64,000 nucleotides of DNA, taken from Anomaloglossus baeobatrachus (taxonomy: Eukaryota; Chordata; Amphibia; Anura; Aromobatidae). The position numbers and the translations under genes are program-made. The notes beneath the pieces are model-generated. The model saw only the letters and a list, made by a program, of their open reading frames with translations, searched no databases and was not told the DNA's origin. The stretch spans positions 64,997,668-65,061,667 of the forward strand of contig NC_134357.1 in NCBI RefSeq assembly GCF_048569485.1. Reading direction: 5' to 3'. Positions 35,748 to 47,446 of this stretch are shown piece by piece (the first letter of the stretch is position 1; every line of letters starts with the position of its first letter).

Positions 35748-36488
35748 CAGTGGAACCTCGGTTTACGAGTAACCTGCTTTGCGAGCATTTTGTTCTATGA
35801 GCAAAGCTTGCAGTAAATTTGTAACTTAGTTTACGAGCAATGCTTTGCTGTACGAGCATAATACTCACCGCACACACTTCCGGTTCCGTACTTCCACCAC
35901 ACTCTGACCTGCTCTTGCAGTCCGCAAAAAGACACACAAACACACACAAACAAGCACGCACACACACATATTTTGCTCACCTTACCTTCCGGTCCATCGC
36001 CGGCCTCCCGGTTCTTGTAGTTAGCCGCTACAGGATGTGAATCGGGTAACCATCGTGATGATGGAGGAACTTCCGCTGTCAGCCGCTTCTCAAAGGCAGC
36101 GCATTGGCCAATCAGAGGCAAGCGGCTCCTGCCTTTGACGTCAGCGCTCTGGCAGCAGAAGTTCCTCTATCGTCGTGATGGTTACTCGATACACATTCTG
36201 TACCGGCGAACTACAAGAACCGGGAGGCCAACGATGGAACAGAGGGTAAGATGAGCATAATATGTGTGTCTGTGTGTGTCTGTGTGTGTGTTTGTGTGTG
36301 TTTGTGTGTGTTTGTACGTGTGTGGAATGACACAATAGGGGACCAGGATGGGACATTGCACAAGTTGTGGAACGAATTGTCTGAGCTTGCATTATTTCCT
36401 GATGGGAAATCTTGCTTTGCGAGACAAGTAACTTGGTTTACAAGCACACTCCCAGAACGGATTATGCTCGTAAACCAAGGTTCCACTG
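35748..36488. mobile_element. TA-flanked foldback MITE (mariner-type)
   Basis: Ends CAGTGGAACCTCGGTTTACG and GTAAACCAAGGTTCCACTG are inverted and flanked by TA (35746-35747, 36489-36490). The inner parts are also inverted: CGGCCTCCCGGTTCTTGTAG at left and its inverse at 36203-36222. A GT-rich tract (36263-36320) faces a CA-rich tract (35927-35968). It has no transposase. Confidence 0.85.
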
Positions 36489-37073
36489 TATATAACTTGT
36501 AAGATCAGTAAAACTGAAAACAAATTGTGATTGTGGTACTGGGCTATGAATCTGATACTGTACAGAATATAACCCTGCACAACTGCCAGATAGTACACAA
36601 GTAAAGCATTGCATGTAAACTAAATAATATTATGTGGTTTGGTAATATTAGAAGTATTAATATACTGAGGGTTCTTTGCTGGATCATTCTAGATCTGATT
36701 GCATCAATTTTTTATTTTTGTATTTCTTGTATTGAATCCAAATTGTCTTCTTGAAGTTTTATTGTTTTATGGTCTGTTTCATAATTCATGATACTAAAAA
36801 TGCAACCACAATAGCTGTGAAAACAATGACATGTATACTGAATGGAACATACAAGAAGTATTGCCTAACAAGTGTCAGTCAGAGAATGTCTGGAGGTGCA
36901 GTGTGCAAATTCAAGAACATTGTGTCATAAAGGTTCACATAGAGGAAGAAAAACAAAGACACCTAAAGTGAATACTAAGTAGCCGAAACATAACAAACAA
37001 GAGAAGGTTGTTCCAGATGGCAAGAAAGTATGTTAATAATATACCTTTCATTACAAAATCTTCAATTTAAGTC
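36489..37073. other. Unassigned intergenic DNA
   Basis: AT-rich, no exon or bounded repeat recognised. Confidence 0.3.
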
Positions 37074-38066
37074 AAGTTAGGTGTTGCATAAATTAGTACA
37101 CCCATTAAAAATGTCTACATCTATTATTTTGTTTGACGTCCATGTTTTTTAAGGATAGTACCAAGCCTTCTAACATGGATTGAACAAGTTGTTGACAAAT
37201 TACATCTATCCTTTTTACATTCTTCAAGAATGACCTCTTTTAGAGTCTGGATGCTGGATGGATGGTGATGACAACTTGTCTCCTCAGAATTCCCCATAGG
37301 TCATCTGTTGGGTTCAGATCAGGAGACTCTCGGCTCCTGAATCAGTTTCACTCTGTTCTTTGTCTGAAGTGCAGTAGATCTGTGTTTTGGATCATTTTCA
37401 TGTTGGTAAAGTGCACATCTACCAAAGACACGGACTGATGAAGCATCTTCTCTTTCAATGTCTCATTACATCTGTGAATTCATGATACCATCAATGAAAA
37501 ATAGCTCCCCGACACCAACAACGCTCATGCAGCCCCACATAAGGACATTGCCACCACCATGTATCACTGTATGCACCAGGCATTTTTCCTTGTACTCTTC
37601 ACCTTTGCGTTGCCATATAGTTTTGAGACCATCAGTTCCAAAAACAATTACCCTGATCTTATCACTCCAGAGTATGAAGTCCCAGTAGTCTTCATATTTT
37701 TCAGCATGGGCCCTGGTTAATTGTAGGCGGCTTTTTGTATACTGGCTTTAGGACAGGCTTCCTTTGTGGATGACACCCATACATGCCATTCCTCTGCACT
37801 GTTTGCTGCATTGTGTCACAGGAAACAACACTCACCCCGATTTGGCTTTATACCTTAGCTAACTGACGTAAACTTGCATATCGATTTTCTTTGACCCATC
37901 TCATCAGAAAAGTCTCCAGTTTAGGTGATAACTTCCGTGGTCTGTCTTGGCATCTCTGAGATGATTCCAGTTCTATTTTTTTTATATTTTTATATCACTT
38001 TTTCCATAGTATTCTGACTGATAAATAAAGCTTTACTGATGTTCTTGTTGTTTTCAGCTTTCTTGT

Positions 38067-38574
38067 TGTCATGGTTCGCTTCCCTGTCCACATGGCTAGG
38101 GGGCGGAGCCTTCTCTCGAGCCTCACTTCCAGACCCTGGATGCCTTAAAAGCTGGGATTTCCAGTGAACCAGTGCCGGCTATAAGCTTAGCACTGCTTTG
38201 CCTGTGATTGCTGGTCCTGTGAGTGATATCCTGATCTGTCTGTTCCTGTGCCCCCGTGCCCTTGTCTGTGTTCTGTACCCTGGTCGTCCCTCCTGTCCTC
38301 TGTCCCCTCTCCTATTTCCCCACTCGGTTGCTTCCTCGGTACTGACCTTGGCCTGACTTTGACTCCGCTTTTGCTCGTTCCTCCGGTCCTGCTTCTGCCC
38401 GTACGGTGTTTGACCCAGCCTGTGTGACTATTCCTTGCATGCTCTGCAGCTCTGCTTCTCAGCTGTGCTTTGAGGTAATGCATGAGAACGCTGTGAATTC
38501 ACTTCCTGGTTCTCATTGCTCTGTGTAGTGTATTATGCTACAGAGCTCTGGCTCCCCCTGGTGGCAGCATTACA
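38067..38574 (+). repeat. 5' LTR of the chromovirus
   Basis: 508 bp, TG...CA termini, matching 42897-43404 at about 98 percent by eye. Confidence 0.95.
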
Positions 38575-38672
38575 GTATAGCCGGCCTCTATAGGCTTTAT
38601 CTCCCATAGGGAAAAAAAAAAGACATTTATTTCTTGGTAGTGGGATCCAACTTTACAGCATAAAAAACTGTA

Positions 38673-39589
38673 ATGGATCCACTCAGTACCTCGTGCGAGC
38701 AAGTAGCCAACCTTACGCAGCTGGTGCAGGATTTGGCTGCAGAGCATCGCACCCTGGTAGCTTCACACAATATTCTGCAGAGTGAGGTCTCCGCTTCTGC
38801 GAGGGCCACCTCAGTGGCAGCTACCTCACAAACCGTAGGACAGCATAGTCCCACTGATGTCCAACTGACCTCCCCCGAACCCACGGTGATGCTCCCCGAT
38901 AAATTCTCGGGGGAGAAAAACCTATTTCGGAAATTTAGGGAGAGTTGCAGGCTTCTCTTCACTCTCCGGCCTCGGTCCTCAGGGAATGAGACCCAGCGGG
39001 TGGGGATCATCATGTCGTTACTTAGAGGGGGTCCCCAGACCTGGGCGTTTTTCCTACCCCCTTCGGCCCCGGAAAGGCATTCGGTTGACCTCTTCTTTGA
39101 CTCCCTCGGGGTGATATATGACGAACCAGACCATGTACGGGTGGCTGAGGACAGGATCATGTGTCTCACTCAGGGAAACCACACTGCTGAGCTATATTGT
39201 TCAGAGTTTCGGCAGTGGTCCACTGAGGTACGATGGAATGATTCTGCACTCAGGTGCCAATTCCGGAGAGGTCTTTCGGACTCCCTGAAAGACGCTTTGG
39301 CTCTGCACCCTCCCCCAGCACCTTGGATGATGCGATGACGGAGGCAGTTCGTATGGACCGCAGATTACGGGAAAGAAGGGGAACCATGCGTGAGATTCTG
39401 CCCCCTCTACCTAGGGCACCTTCTTTGCCGGCTATGGAACAGATGGAAGTTGGAGCCATCAGTCCAGATGAGAAGGAGAGGAGAAGACGCCGGGATCTCA
39501 AGCTGTGCTTCTATTGTGGACACCATGGACACTGGAGGAAAGACTGCCCGGCTTGCCCCTCCGCTAAACAGTCGTCGGGAAACTTCTAA
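38673..39589 (+). pseudogene. Chromovirus gag region
   Basis: This encodes the capsid and nucleocapsid-like part of the element. The N-terminal half resembles the Retrotrans_gag family (FSGEKNLFRKFRESCRLLF), and the C-terminal part has a CCHC zinc knuckle (CFYCGHHGHWRKDCP) that would bind RNA. It is treated as a fossil: not one open frame, about one break. Confidence 0.85.
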
Positions 39590-39726
39590 GTCTGGGTAAC
39601 GGTCGAGGAGGTTGCCCAGACTATCAGGTACCTTTCCTCTCCTCCAATAAGATACTTCTGAATGTCGACCTCCGGGTCAAGGAGTCGGTCTGGTCTGCTA
39701 CTGCCTTTGTTGACTGTGGGCCCGCT

Positions 39727-42700
39727 ATGAACTTCATTGACTCTGAGTTGGTCCAAAGATTAGAGTTAGGGACAGTGAGGTTAGAAGGACCCATCCAACT
39801 CCTGGCAATTGATAATACACCGCTGCCTCAAAACCTCATTCGGTTTGCTACTGAAAAATTTACTCTTGTGATCGGGTCTCTGCATTCTGAAACGATTTCT
39901 TGTTTTGTAATGACTAATCTCCCTGCTGGATTAGTGTTGGGGTATCCATGGTTGATGTTACATAATCCCGTTATGGATTGGGAGTGTCGTACCATAGTCA
40001 AATGGAGTCCTGCTTGTCATAAAAGGTGTTTACAATCTGTACCTGTGTTCTCCGTAAGTCCTGAGGGTCTTCCGGAATACCTGAGGGACTATGGAGACAT
40101 ATTCTCAGAAACAGAGGCTGAGGTTTTGCCACCTCATCGCCCATATGACTGTGCCATCGATTTGCTTCCCAATACCAAATTGCCCAAGGCCCGTTTATAT
40201 CACCTCTCGGGTCCAGAGAGGGCTGCTATGAAATCATACATATCTGATAGTATACGTAAAGGGCATATCCGTCCTTCTTCTTCCCCTGTGGCCGCTGGGT
40301 TCTTTTTTGTAAAGAAGAAGGACGGAGGATTAAGGCCATGTCTCGATTTCCGAGAATTGAACAAAATTACTGTGAAAAACACGTATCCGCTTCCACTCAT
40401 CCCTGATCTCTACAACCAACTTTCTGAAGCCCGGTGGTTTACTAAACTAGATCTCAGGGGGGCCTATAATCTTATCCGTATTACAGAAGGGGATGAGTGG
40501 AAAACGGCCTTTCTGACGTTAGAGGGGTTATTCGAGAATTTGGTTATGCCTTTTGGTCTAACAAATGCCCCTGCGGTGTTTAAAAATTTCATCAATGATA
40601 TCTTCTCTGATTTTCTTGGTCGTTTTGTGGTCATCTATCTCGATGACATTTTGATTTATTCTGCCGATAGAGATACGCATATTATGCATGTTCACTCAGT
40701 ATTACAGAGATTACGTGATAACCATCTGTTTGCTAAACTTGAAAAATGTGTTTTCTCTGTTCAGGAAATAGCCTTTCTTGGGTTACTCCTTTCTCGTGAT
40801 GGGTTTAAAATGGACCCAGGAAAGGTGCAGGCTATCGTGGATTGGGTGCAACCCAGGGATATCAAGGCGCTACAACGCTTTTTGGGTTTCGCAAATTATT
40901 ATCGACGGTTCGTTAAGGGGTTTTCTCAAATTGCCAAGCCATTGACTGACCTTACACGGAAAGGGGCGGATCTGCAGAACTGGTCGCAAATGGCTGTCCA
41001 GGCCTTTCTTGAGCTAAAGGACCGGTTCATGTCCACCCCAGTCCTGGTACAGCCTGACCTCGAGGCGCCGTTTATTGTGGAGGTGGACGCCTCAGAGGTG
41101 GGGGTGGGAGCTGTTCTCTCTCAAGGTCCTGCTACTCTGACTAATCTGCGACCATGTGCGGTCTTCTCCAAGAAATTCACTCCGGCTGAGAGGAATTATG
41201 ATGTGGGTAACCGTGAATTATTGACAGTAAAATTGGCATTTGAAGAATGGAGGCATTTTTTGGAGGGTGCTGTTCACCGTATTACTGTCATCACCGATCA
41301 TAAAAACCTCGCGTATATTGAGTCCGCCAAGAGATTGACGCCTCGACAAGCGAGGTGGGCTCTTTTTTTTTCTAGATTCTATTTTTGTATTACTTTTCGG
41401 CCGGGGTCTAAAAACGTGAGGGCAGATGCACTGTCCCGTAGTTTGGACCCGGTGTCACCTCCAGAGCCTCCTTCCTCCATTCTTCCGCGAGGGGTGGTGG
41501 TCGCTGCCTTGTCATCTGAGTTGGAGGCTGAGGTCAGGGAGGCCCAGTCCTCAGCGCCATCTTCCGCTCCAGACACTAAACTGTTTGTCCCTTTGCACCT
41601 CCGGTTACGGGTACTTCAAGAGTTCCATGAGTCCGTACTCAGCGGCCATCCTGGAATTACAGCCACTCGCAGGGCTGTTGCTCGACTGTTTTGGTGGCCA
41701 TTTCTTCACTCAGATGTTGCTCGGTTTGTGTCTGCCTGTGCTACATGTGCCCGTGCTAAGGTATGTCGTAACCGGCCGGCCGGGGAACTGGTTCCATTAC
41801 CTGTTCCTGAAAGACCATGGACCCATTTGTCCATGGATTTCATTACGGACCTCCCTGTCTCAAATGGTATGACTGTGATCTGGGTGGTGGTGGATCGTTT
41901 TAGTAAACAGGCACATTTTGTTCCCCTCTCCGGTCTACCTAATGCTGCGGCCCTTGCCAACCACTTTATTGACCAGGTGGTTCGGTTACATGGGTTGCCC
42001 CTGAATATTGTGTCTGACAGGGGGGTACAATTCATTTCTCTTTGGAGGGCCTTGTGCAGGCGGTTGGGAATTGAGTTGTCCTTCTCGTCCGCCTATCATC
42101 CCGAGTTCAATGGGCAGACGGAAAGGACGAATCAGACCCTTGAGCAAATCCTGCGGTGCTTGGTTTCTGCTCAGCAGGAGGATTGGTGTTTGTTTTTGCC
42201 CCTTGCGGAGTTTGCATTCAATAGCAGAGTCCATCAGTCTACAGGAACTTCTCCCTTCTTCTGTAATTACGGGTTTCACCCTCACTTCGGGACCTTCTCT
42301 AGAGTGGATTTGGGGTGTCCAGGGGCCGAGTCCGTCGTTCAGCATCTGGGGAAGGTGTGGAAGGAGGTACAACGGTGCATCGAGACGGCTCAACAGTCCC
42401 AGAAACGCCAAGCGGACAAACGCCGTTCTCTGGGACCCCCCTTTCGGGTGGGAGACAAAGTGTGGCTGTCCACTCGGAATATTAGGCTTAGGGTTCCATC
42501 TGCTAAGTTGGGTCCTAAGTTTATAGGTCCCTATGAGATCATCGAAGTGATCAACCCGGTGGCCTTTCGGTTGCAACTGCCCCAGACCTTGCGTATTCCT
42601 AACGTATTTCATACCTCCTTGCTTAAGCCATTTGTTCCATCGGTGGTGGATTCTCAGACCCCTCCAGCTCCGATATTGGTGGACTGTGAGGAGGAGTACG

Positions 42701-42885
42701 AGATCCAGCGTATTATCGATTCTCATTGGGTTCGTCGTTCCCTCCAGTATCTGATCCATTGGAAGGGTTACGGTCCGGAGGACAGGTCATGGGTGCCGGC
42801 TCGATCCGTTCGGGCCGATCGGTTAATTGCAGCTTTCCACTGGAAGTATCCTGGGAAGCCTGGGGGTCTGGTGGCCCCCCCTTGA
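39727..42885 (+). CDS. Chromovirus pol polyprotein (fossil)
   Basis: A 1052-codon frame. In order it has a retropepsin-like start (the frame extends upstream of the first Met), reverse transcriptase (about residues 150-330, with YLDDILIYS), RNase H (about 445-565, VEVDASEVGVGAVLS), an integrase zinc region (about 625-680) and integrase core (about 695-860, starting near WTHLSMDFITDLP). A C-terminal chromodomain follows (about 988-1040, WKGYGPEDRSWVPA). In this family the chromodomain directs integration to marked chromatin, and pol is made by read-through or frame change from gag. The frame looks whole. Confidence 0.93.
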   Translation: MNFIDSELVQRLELGTVRLEGPIQLLAIDNTPLPQNLIRFATEKFTLVIGSLHSETISCFVMTNLPAGLVLGYPWLMLHNPVMDWECRTIVKWSPACHKRCLQSVPVFSVSPEGLPEYLRDYGDIFSETEAEVLPPHRPYDCAIDLLPNTKLPKARLYHLSGPERAAMKSYISDSIRKGHIRPSSSPVAAGFFFVKKKDGGLRPCLDFRELNKITVKNTYPLPLIPDLYNQLSEARWFTKLDLRGAYNLIRITEGDEWKTAFLTLEGLFENLVMPFGLTNAPAVFKNFINDIFSDFLGRFVVIYLDDILIYSADRDTHIMHVHSVLQRLRDNHLFAKLEKCVFSVQEIAFLGLLLSRDGFKMDPGKVQAIVDWVQPRDIKALQRFLGFANYYRRFVKGFSQIAKPLTDLTRKGADLQNWSQMAVQAFLELKDRFMSTPVLVQPDLEAPFIVEVDASEVGVGAVLSQGPATLTNLRPCAVFSKKFTPAERNYDVGNRELLTVKLAFEEWRHFLEGAVHRITVITDHKNLAYIESAKRLTPRQARWALFFSRFYFCITFRPGSKNVRADALSRSLDPVSPPEPPSSILPRGVVVAALSSELEAEVREAQSSAPSSAPDTKLFVPLHLRLRVLQEFHESVLSGHPGITATRRAVARLFWWPFLHSDVARFVSACATCARAKVCRNRPAGELVPLPVPERPWTHLSMDFITDLPVSNGMTVIWVVVDRFSKQAHFVPLSGLPNAAALANHFIDQVVRLHGLPLNIVSDRGVQFISLWRALCRRLGIELSFSSAYHPEFNGQTERTNQTLEQILRCLVSAQQEDWCLFLPLAEFAFNSRVHQSTGTSPFFCNYGFHPHFGTFSRVDLGCPGAESVVQHLGKVWKEVQRCIETAQQSQKRQADKRRSLGPPFRVGDKVWLSTRNIRLRVPSAKLGPKFIGPYEIIEVINPVAFRLQLPQTLRIPNVFHTSLLKPFVPSVVDSQTPPAPILVDCEEEYEIQRIIDSHWVRRSLQYLIHWKGYGPEDRSWVPARSVRADRLIAAFHWKYPGKPGGLVAPP

Positions 42886-42896
42886 GGAGGGGGTAC
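42884..42896 (+). other. Polypurine tract before the 3' LTR
   Basis: GAGGAGGGGG followed by TAC directly abuts the 3' LTR, as expected for the plus-strand priming site of an LTR element. Confidence 0.7.
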
Positions 42897-43404
42897 TGTC
42901 ATGGTTCGCTTCCCTGTCCACATGGCTAGGGGGCGGAGCCTTCTCTCGAGCCTCACTTCCAGACCCTGGATGCCTTAAAAGCTGGCATTTCCAGTGAACC
43001 AGTGCCGGCTATAAGCTTAGCACTGCTTTGCCTGTGATTGCTGGTCCTGTGAGTGATATCCTGATCTGTCTGTTCCTGTGCCCCCGTGCCCTTGTCTGTG
43101 TTCTGTCCCCTGGTCGTCCCTCCTGTCCTCTGTCCCCTCTCTTATTTCCCCACTCGGTTGCTTCCTCGGTACTGACCTTGGCCTGACTTTGACTCCGCTT
43201 TTGCTCGTCCCTCCGGTCCTGCCGCTGCCCGTAGGGTGTTTGACCCAGCTTGTCTGACTACTCCTTGCATGCTCTGCAGCTCTGCTTCTCAGCTGTGCTT
43301 TGAGGTAATGCATGAGAACGCTGTGAATTCACTTCCTGGTTCTCATTGCTCTGTGTAGTGTATTATGCTACAGAGCTCTGGCTCCCCCTGGTGGCAGCAT
43401 TACA
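42897..43404 (+). repeat. 3' LTR of the chromovirus
   Basis: 508 bp, starts TGTCATGG, ends CATTACA. The CTTGT target duplication follows. Confidence 0.95.
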
Positions 43405-43923
43405 CTTGTGTAAAGGAATTATTTTCTTTCTCAGTTTTTGTGACGTTTCTCTTCCATGTGGTGCCATTGAAGTCAGCATGAAATGTGAAGTATTTTCTTT
43501 GTAAAGTAACATCCACTTATAGTCACCGGACTGCTGGAAACCTGTTTAATTTAAATTTACCTATGGTTGAATTCTTGTTAATTAAAATGTAATTTTAAAA
43601 TTTAGGTTTGCTCCTAAGACTTTCATTGGGGACTACAATTTTTTAGTCTTGAATGAATTTGTTAAGAAAAAAAATACTTTTTTGGGTGTGCAAAATAAAA
43701 ACAAAACAAAACACATTAATAGGAGTATTTTGTAGTATGGTATCCCATAGAAAAAAAAATGATTGTGAAAGGAAACATTTTCTGACAAATGTGTTGGGGG
43801 TGTACTCATTTATACTGATCACTTAATATGTATAACAAAATACAATATTAAAATTCACTGGAAATAGCTGAAAAAAAACCATAAGTATCTTTATTAACAC
43901 AAATAAAAGGAAAGTAGAGTTAA

Positions 43924-44087
43924 GGCCACTTTACACACAGAGATAAATCTTTGCCAGATCCGTGGTTGTAGTGAAATCATGGACATATTGTTCCATTTGT
44001 ACACAGCCACAAATCTGGCACTGATTGTCCACAATTTCAGTGCAACCACAGATCTGCTGCAAATTTATCTCTGTGTGTAAAGTGGTC
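43924..44087. mobile_element. Short palindromic MITE
   Basis: CCACTTTACACACAGAGATA at left is matched by ATCTCTGTGTGTAAAGTGG at right. The inner words AAATCTGGCACTG and CCACAGATCTG repeat the symmetry. About 165 bp long. Confidence 0.7.
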
Positions 44088-44109
44088 TTTACACTTTAAA
44101 GAGATTGGT

Positions 44110-44225
44110 TGCTACTATATATTGATGGACTATCTTTTGGAAAGGGTATCAATGTCTGATGAGTGGGACTGCATCACCCAGCACCCCCGACAATCAGCTG
44201 TTACCTGCACGAACTGGAACTTCTT
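44110..44225. mobile_element. Half copy of the 20938-21316 MITE family
   Basis: It shares the series TATCAATGTCTGATGAGTGG, CACCCAGCACC and CAGCTGTT with the arm at 20985-21040. Only one arm is present. Confidence 0.5.
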
Positions 44226-44298
44226 GGATGCTGCCGCAACACAGCAGGTCCGTCATTTTTAATGTGGCCTTGGCCAGTTGCTATAGATCCAACCCTAA

Positions 44299-44832
44299 AG
44301 GCCGCTTTACACGCAATGACATCACTAACGAGATATCAAAGGGGTCACAGAATTCGTGATGCACATCCGGCCTCGTTAGCGACGTCATTGCATGTGACAC
44401 CTGCGAGCGACCGCTAATGATCACACATACCAAATCGTTGATCGTTGACACGTCGTTCATTTTCCAAATATCGTTGCTCTTTTGGGACGCAGGTTGTTCG
44501 TCGTTCCTGAGGCAGCACACATCGCTACGTGTGACACCCCGGGAACGACGAACAACAGCGTTCCTGCGTCCTCCGGCAACAAGGTGGGAGTGACGTGAAT
44601 GCGGCTGCTCTCCGCCCCTCCGCTTCTATTAGTGGCCCGCTGATTGACGTCGCTGTGACGCCGCACGAACCGCCCCCTTAAAAAAGAGGTTGTTCACCAC
44701 CCACAGCGACGTCGCTAGGAAGGTAAGTACGTGTGACGCGTCCTAGCAATATTATTCACCACGGGCAGCGATTTGCACAAACGACGGGGGCGAATGCGAT
44801 CGCTAGCGATGTCGCAGCGTGTAAAGCAGCGT
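44299..44832. mobile_element. Complete MITE, GCTTTACACGC family
   Basis: Ends GGCCGCTTTACACGCAATGA and GCGATGTCGCAGCGTGTAAAGC are inverted. The middle repeats CGTTCGTCGTTCC-like words in both orientations. It is the full-length relative of 4221-4632. Confidence 0.7.
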
Positions 44833-46222
44833 TTAGTGCCAAAAAGTATTTTAAGTGCCCAGAAGCACTATCAAATGTTAGGAAACACAATAAGCTCCAT
44901 TATAAAACTTCCTAACTGCACCCCTTAAAATCAGACTCCATCTGAAGTAATGTAAGATAAAAGAGTTCTAAGTGCTAATACATAATAGAAGATGGAAAAT
45001 AGTCACTGAGCACTGAGAAAAGGAGGAAAAAAATAGTTTGCAAGTAACATCACAATAAACATAATTCAAATGCACTAAAAATGAAAGGCCAGAGACAGCG
45101 AAAGGAAGAATTCAGGGTGTGGAGTTGAAATACCCATGGGTTCCCCTCACCTTGCAGCTTCCTCCGTTCCCCTGAGGAAGCCACAATTTATGGTGGAGCC
45201 TTTAGTCTCTATGAAAGAGTCACCGCCAGACACCTTTGGCAGTGGGTTTATCTAATATAGATCAAAAGGATAGGCTGTTATGAGAGTCTGGATCCTTCTC
45301 TTACCTGATATCATCTTTACAAGGGCTCTATCTACATTAGACTGTCGGCCAATCTGGATGATATTGGAGGGTTCAGCCAACTTTTGTCTAAGGTGTATTA
45401 GGGGGTCTTTAAGAGGGTCCAGTAAAGATTCTGTAATTTTTAGTGCAGTATGTTCTTTCCAGTAAAATGAAGGGCATCATTATGAAATAAGACAAAAAAT
45501 ATAAATTGCCAATTCACCACCTATGATGTAGAAATCCAGTATGTATGAAACTGCAGAGGGCAAGAGGGTTGGCTGGTAGTGCAGGCCTTGTGGAGTGCCT
45601 AATTCTGAATAAGGTTTGAATAAGAGAAGACGTGGCTACAGTGTCAGGACCAATCAGGGAGCCTTGAGATAACCTGGTGAGATCCGGAGCCTACGGCTCA
45701 CCCCGGCGGGCTTAAAGAGTCATGGGGCAAAGAAACTGTCAGGGCCAAGAAGCGGATGACGGTGAAAGGAAAGAGAAGAATGGAGACACCGACCCAGCAG
45801 CTTGAGGACAGGTTCCAAAATAGCGGGGGACAGGTCGATAAAGAGTATCCCAGAAACAGAATCAGAACCGTGAGGAGTGAGGCCATATCTGTCATAATGA
45901 TTTGAATAATAAACTGAAAAAATTTGGTTGCCAGGTGAACTTTGTTGTTGCATGGGTTACTATTTTGTTTACGACGAGGACTAGCAGTGGGGTTATGGAC
46001 ACCAGCCTGAAGAAACCAGTAAGTGTCAGGCACCCCATCTGAAGTCACACCCATACACGAAGTCTCATTTGGCAAAGGAGAGCGGCGCCCATATGGCCCG
46101 GTGTCCATGCCTTCCATTATTATCATATATTCTGAATGTAGGACCACACACCCAAAGCTCCCTTCACATGTCTGTGTTACTGGTACGTATGGAATCCGTA
46201 TGTGTGACATCTTTTTCACAGT
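44833..46222. other. Unassigned intergenic DNA
   Basis: A long minus-strand frame (45698-46219, 173 codons) shows no recognisable domain and no splice or promoter context, so it is not called as a gene. No repeat with clear ends was found. Confidence 0.35.
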
Positions 46223-46255
46223 GCTCTGATTTCTGCTGCCCCGCTCTGATTCCTA

Positions 46256-47446
46256 CCGTGTTTTTCCAAAAATAGGACACTGTCTTATATTTTTTTTGCC
46301 CCCAAAAAAGTGTTAGGGCTTATTTTTGGATGAGGTCTTATTTTTGGAGAAACACGGTTGGGGGGTAAGTTTACCCCCCAAAAAAGCAGACCCCCCCCAC
46401 TTCCCAAGAGACTCACCAGACCCGGACGTCTGCGTGGCTCCCAGGTCCTCCTGTGATCTCCGGTGGGTGCTGCACGCCGTCCTCCCTTGCTGCTGGCTGA
46501 CACACTGACACACACACAGCAGATCGCAGACACACACACACACATATACACACAGCTGATTGCACACACAGCCGATCGCACACACAGCAGATCGCGCACA
46601 CACACACACAGCCGATCGCACACACACAGCAGATCGCACACACACACACACAGCCGATCGCACACACACAGCAGATCGCACACACACACACACAGCCAAT
46701 CGCATACACACAGCAGATCGCACATACACACAGCCAATCGCACACACACAGCAGATCGCACATGCGCACACATCACATCACATCCAGTGCAACCGGCCGC
46801 AGGGAATGATGGGAGAAAGTCACGTGTCTGGCCGCAGGTCCTGTTCTGCAGGTCCTTGCGCTCCACTGCACTGCCTCTCAGGATTCTGCCAGCGAGAAGA
46901 GATCAGTGTCGCAGGATGTGGTATGTGTGCGAATCGATGTGTGTGCGATCCGATGTTTGTGTGATTTGATGTTTGTTTGTGATCCGATGTTTGTGTGTGT
47001 GATCTGATTGTGTGTGTGATCTGATTGTGTGTGTGATCTGATTGTGTGTGCGATCCGCTGTTTGTGTGTGAGATCTGGTGGGTGTGTGTGTGTGAGATAT
47101 GATTTTGTGTGTGTGTGTGAGAGAGATATGATTGTGTGTGTGTGTGTATATAGTTATATAGTGTGTGTGTGTGTGTGTGTGTGAGAGATCTGATGTGTTC
47201 AGGGGTGCGATCCACTGTTGGTCCTCTGCTGGGCGTCTGGTGACTGTGGTTGCGGGCTGCCCGCTGTATATAATGAAATGTCCTGAAATATCTTTAACTT
47301 TTTTAGCTGCATGGACACTTCATTATTGATCCACAACTAGGGTTAATTTTTGGGGGAGGGCTTATATTTAAGCCTTGCTCCGAAAATGCTGAAAATCCCT
47401 GCTAGGGCTTATTTTTGGGGAAGGGCTTATTTTTGGAAAAACATGG
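46256..47446. mobile_element. TA-flanked MITE, CCGTGTTTTTCC ends
   Basis: Ends CCGTGTTTTTCCAAAAATA and TATTTTTGGAAAAACATGG are inverted and flanked by TA (46254-46255, 47447-47448). Subterminal AGGGCTTATTTTTGG motifs occur at both sides. The interior carries a CACACA + GCAGATCG/GCCGATCG minisatellite (46505-46765) and a GT/GATCTGATT array (46920-47190). There is no transposase. Mariner-type by ends and target. Confidence 0.82.
46505..46765. repeat. CA-rich minisatellite with GATCGCACACA units
   Basis: Alternating AGCAGATCG and AGCCGATCG words separated by CACACACA of varying length, about 14 units. Cys/Val or His/Thr-rich frames here are artefacts. Confidence 0.9.

Larger units (their letters stand above)
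38067..43404 (+). mobile_element. Ty3/Gypsy chromovirus, near-complete
   Basis: An LTR retrotransposon fossil of the vertebrate chromovirus group (Ty3/Gypsy, Metaviridae): two equal 508-bp LTRs, a gag region, and a pol frame ending in a chromodomain. It is flanked by an exact 5-bp target duplication, CTTGT (38062-38066, 43405-43409). The LTRs begin TGTCATGG and end CATTACA. They differ at about 10 of 508 positions (about 2 percent), which suggests an insertion some millions of years old. It inserted into the older mariner-type element at 37074-43824. pol looks whole; the gag region has about one break. Confidence 0.95.
37074..43824 (-). mobile_element. Old mariner/Tc1-type element split by an LTR element
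   Basis: The outer ends TTGCATAAATTAGTACACCC (left) and GGGTGTACTCATTTATACTG (right) are imperfect inverted repeats. Between them, outside the LTR insertion, the minus strand holds a decayed transposase. The region around 37540-37565 reads back as a GGG-rich box (ACATGGTGGTGGCAATGTCC inverted), and 37300-37325 reads back as a degraded PDxNP-type motif. There are many stops and frame changes. The two parts are 37074-38066 and 43405-43824, about 1.4 kb together, a normal element length. Confidence 0.7.

Noticed and set aside
42008-42759. Frames antisense or out of phase to the chromovirus pol
   Set aside because: They are shadows of the long pol frame and show no domain of their own.
45698-46219. 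173-residue minus-strand frame
   Set aside because: It has a hydrophobic stretch but no recognisable family, no splice-site support and no promoter context.
46285-46969. Cys/Val- and His/Thr-rich frames
   Set aside because: Products of the CACACA/GATCG minisatellite.
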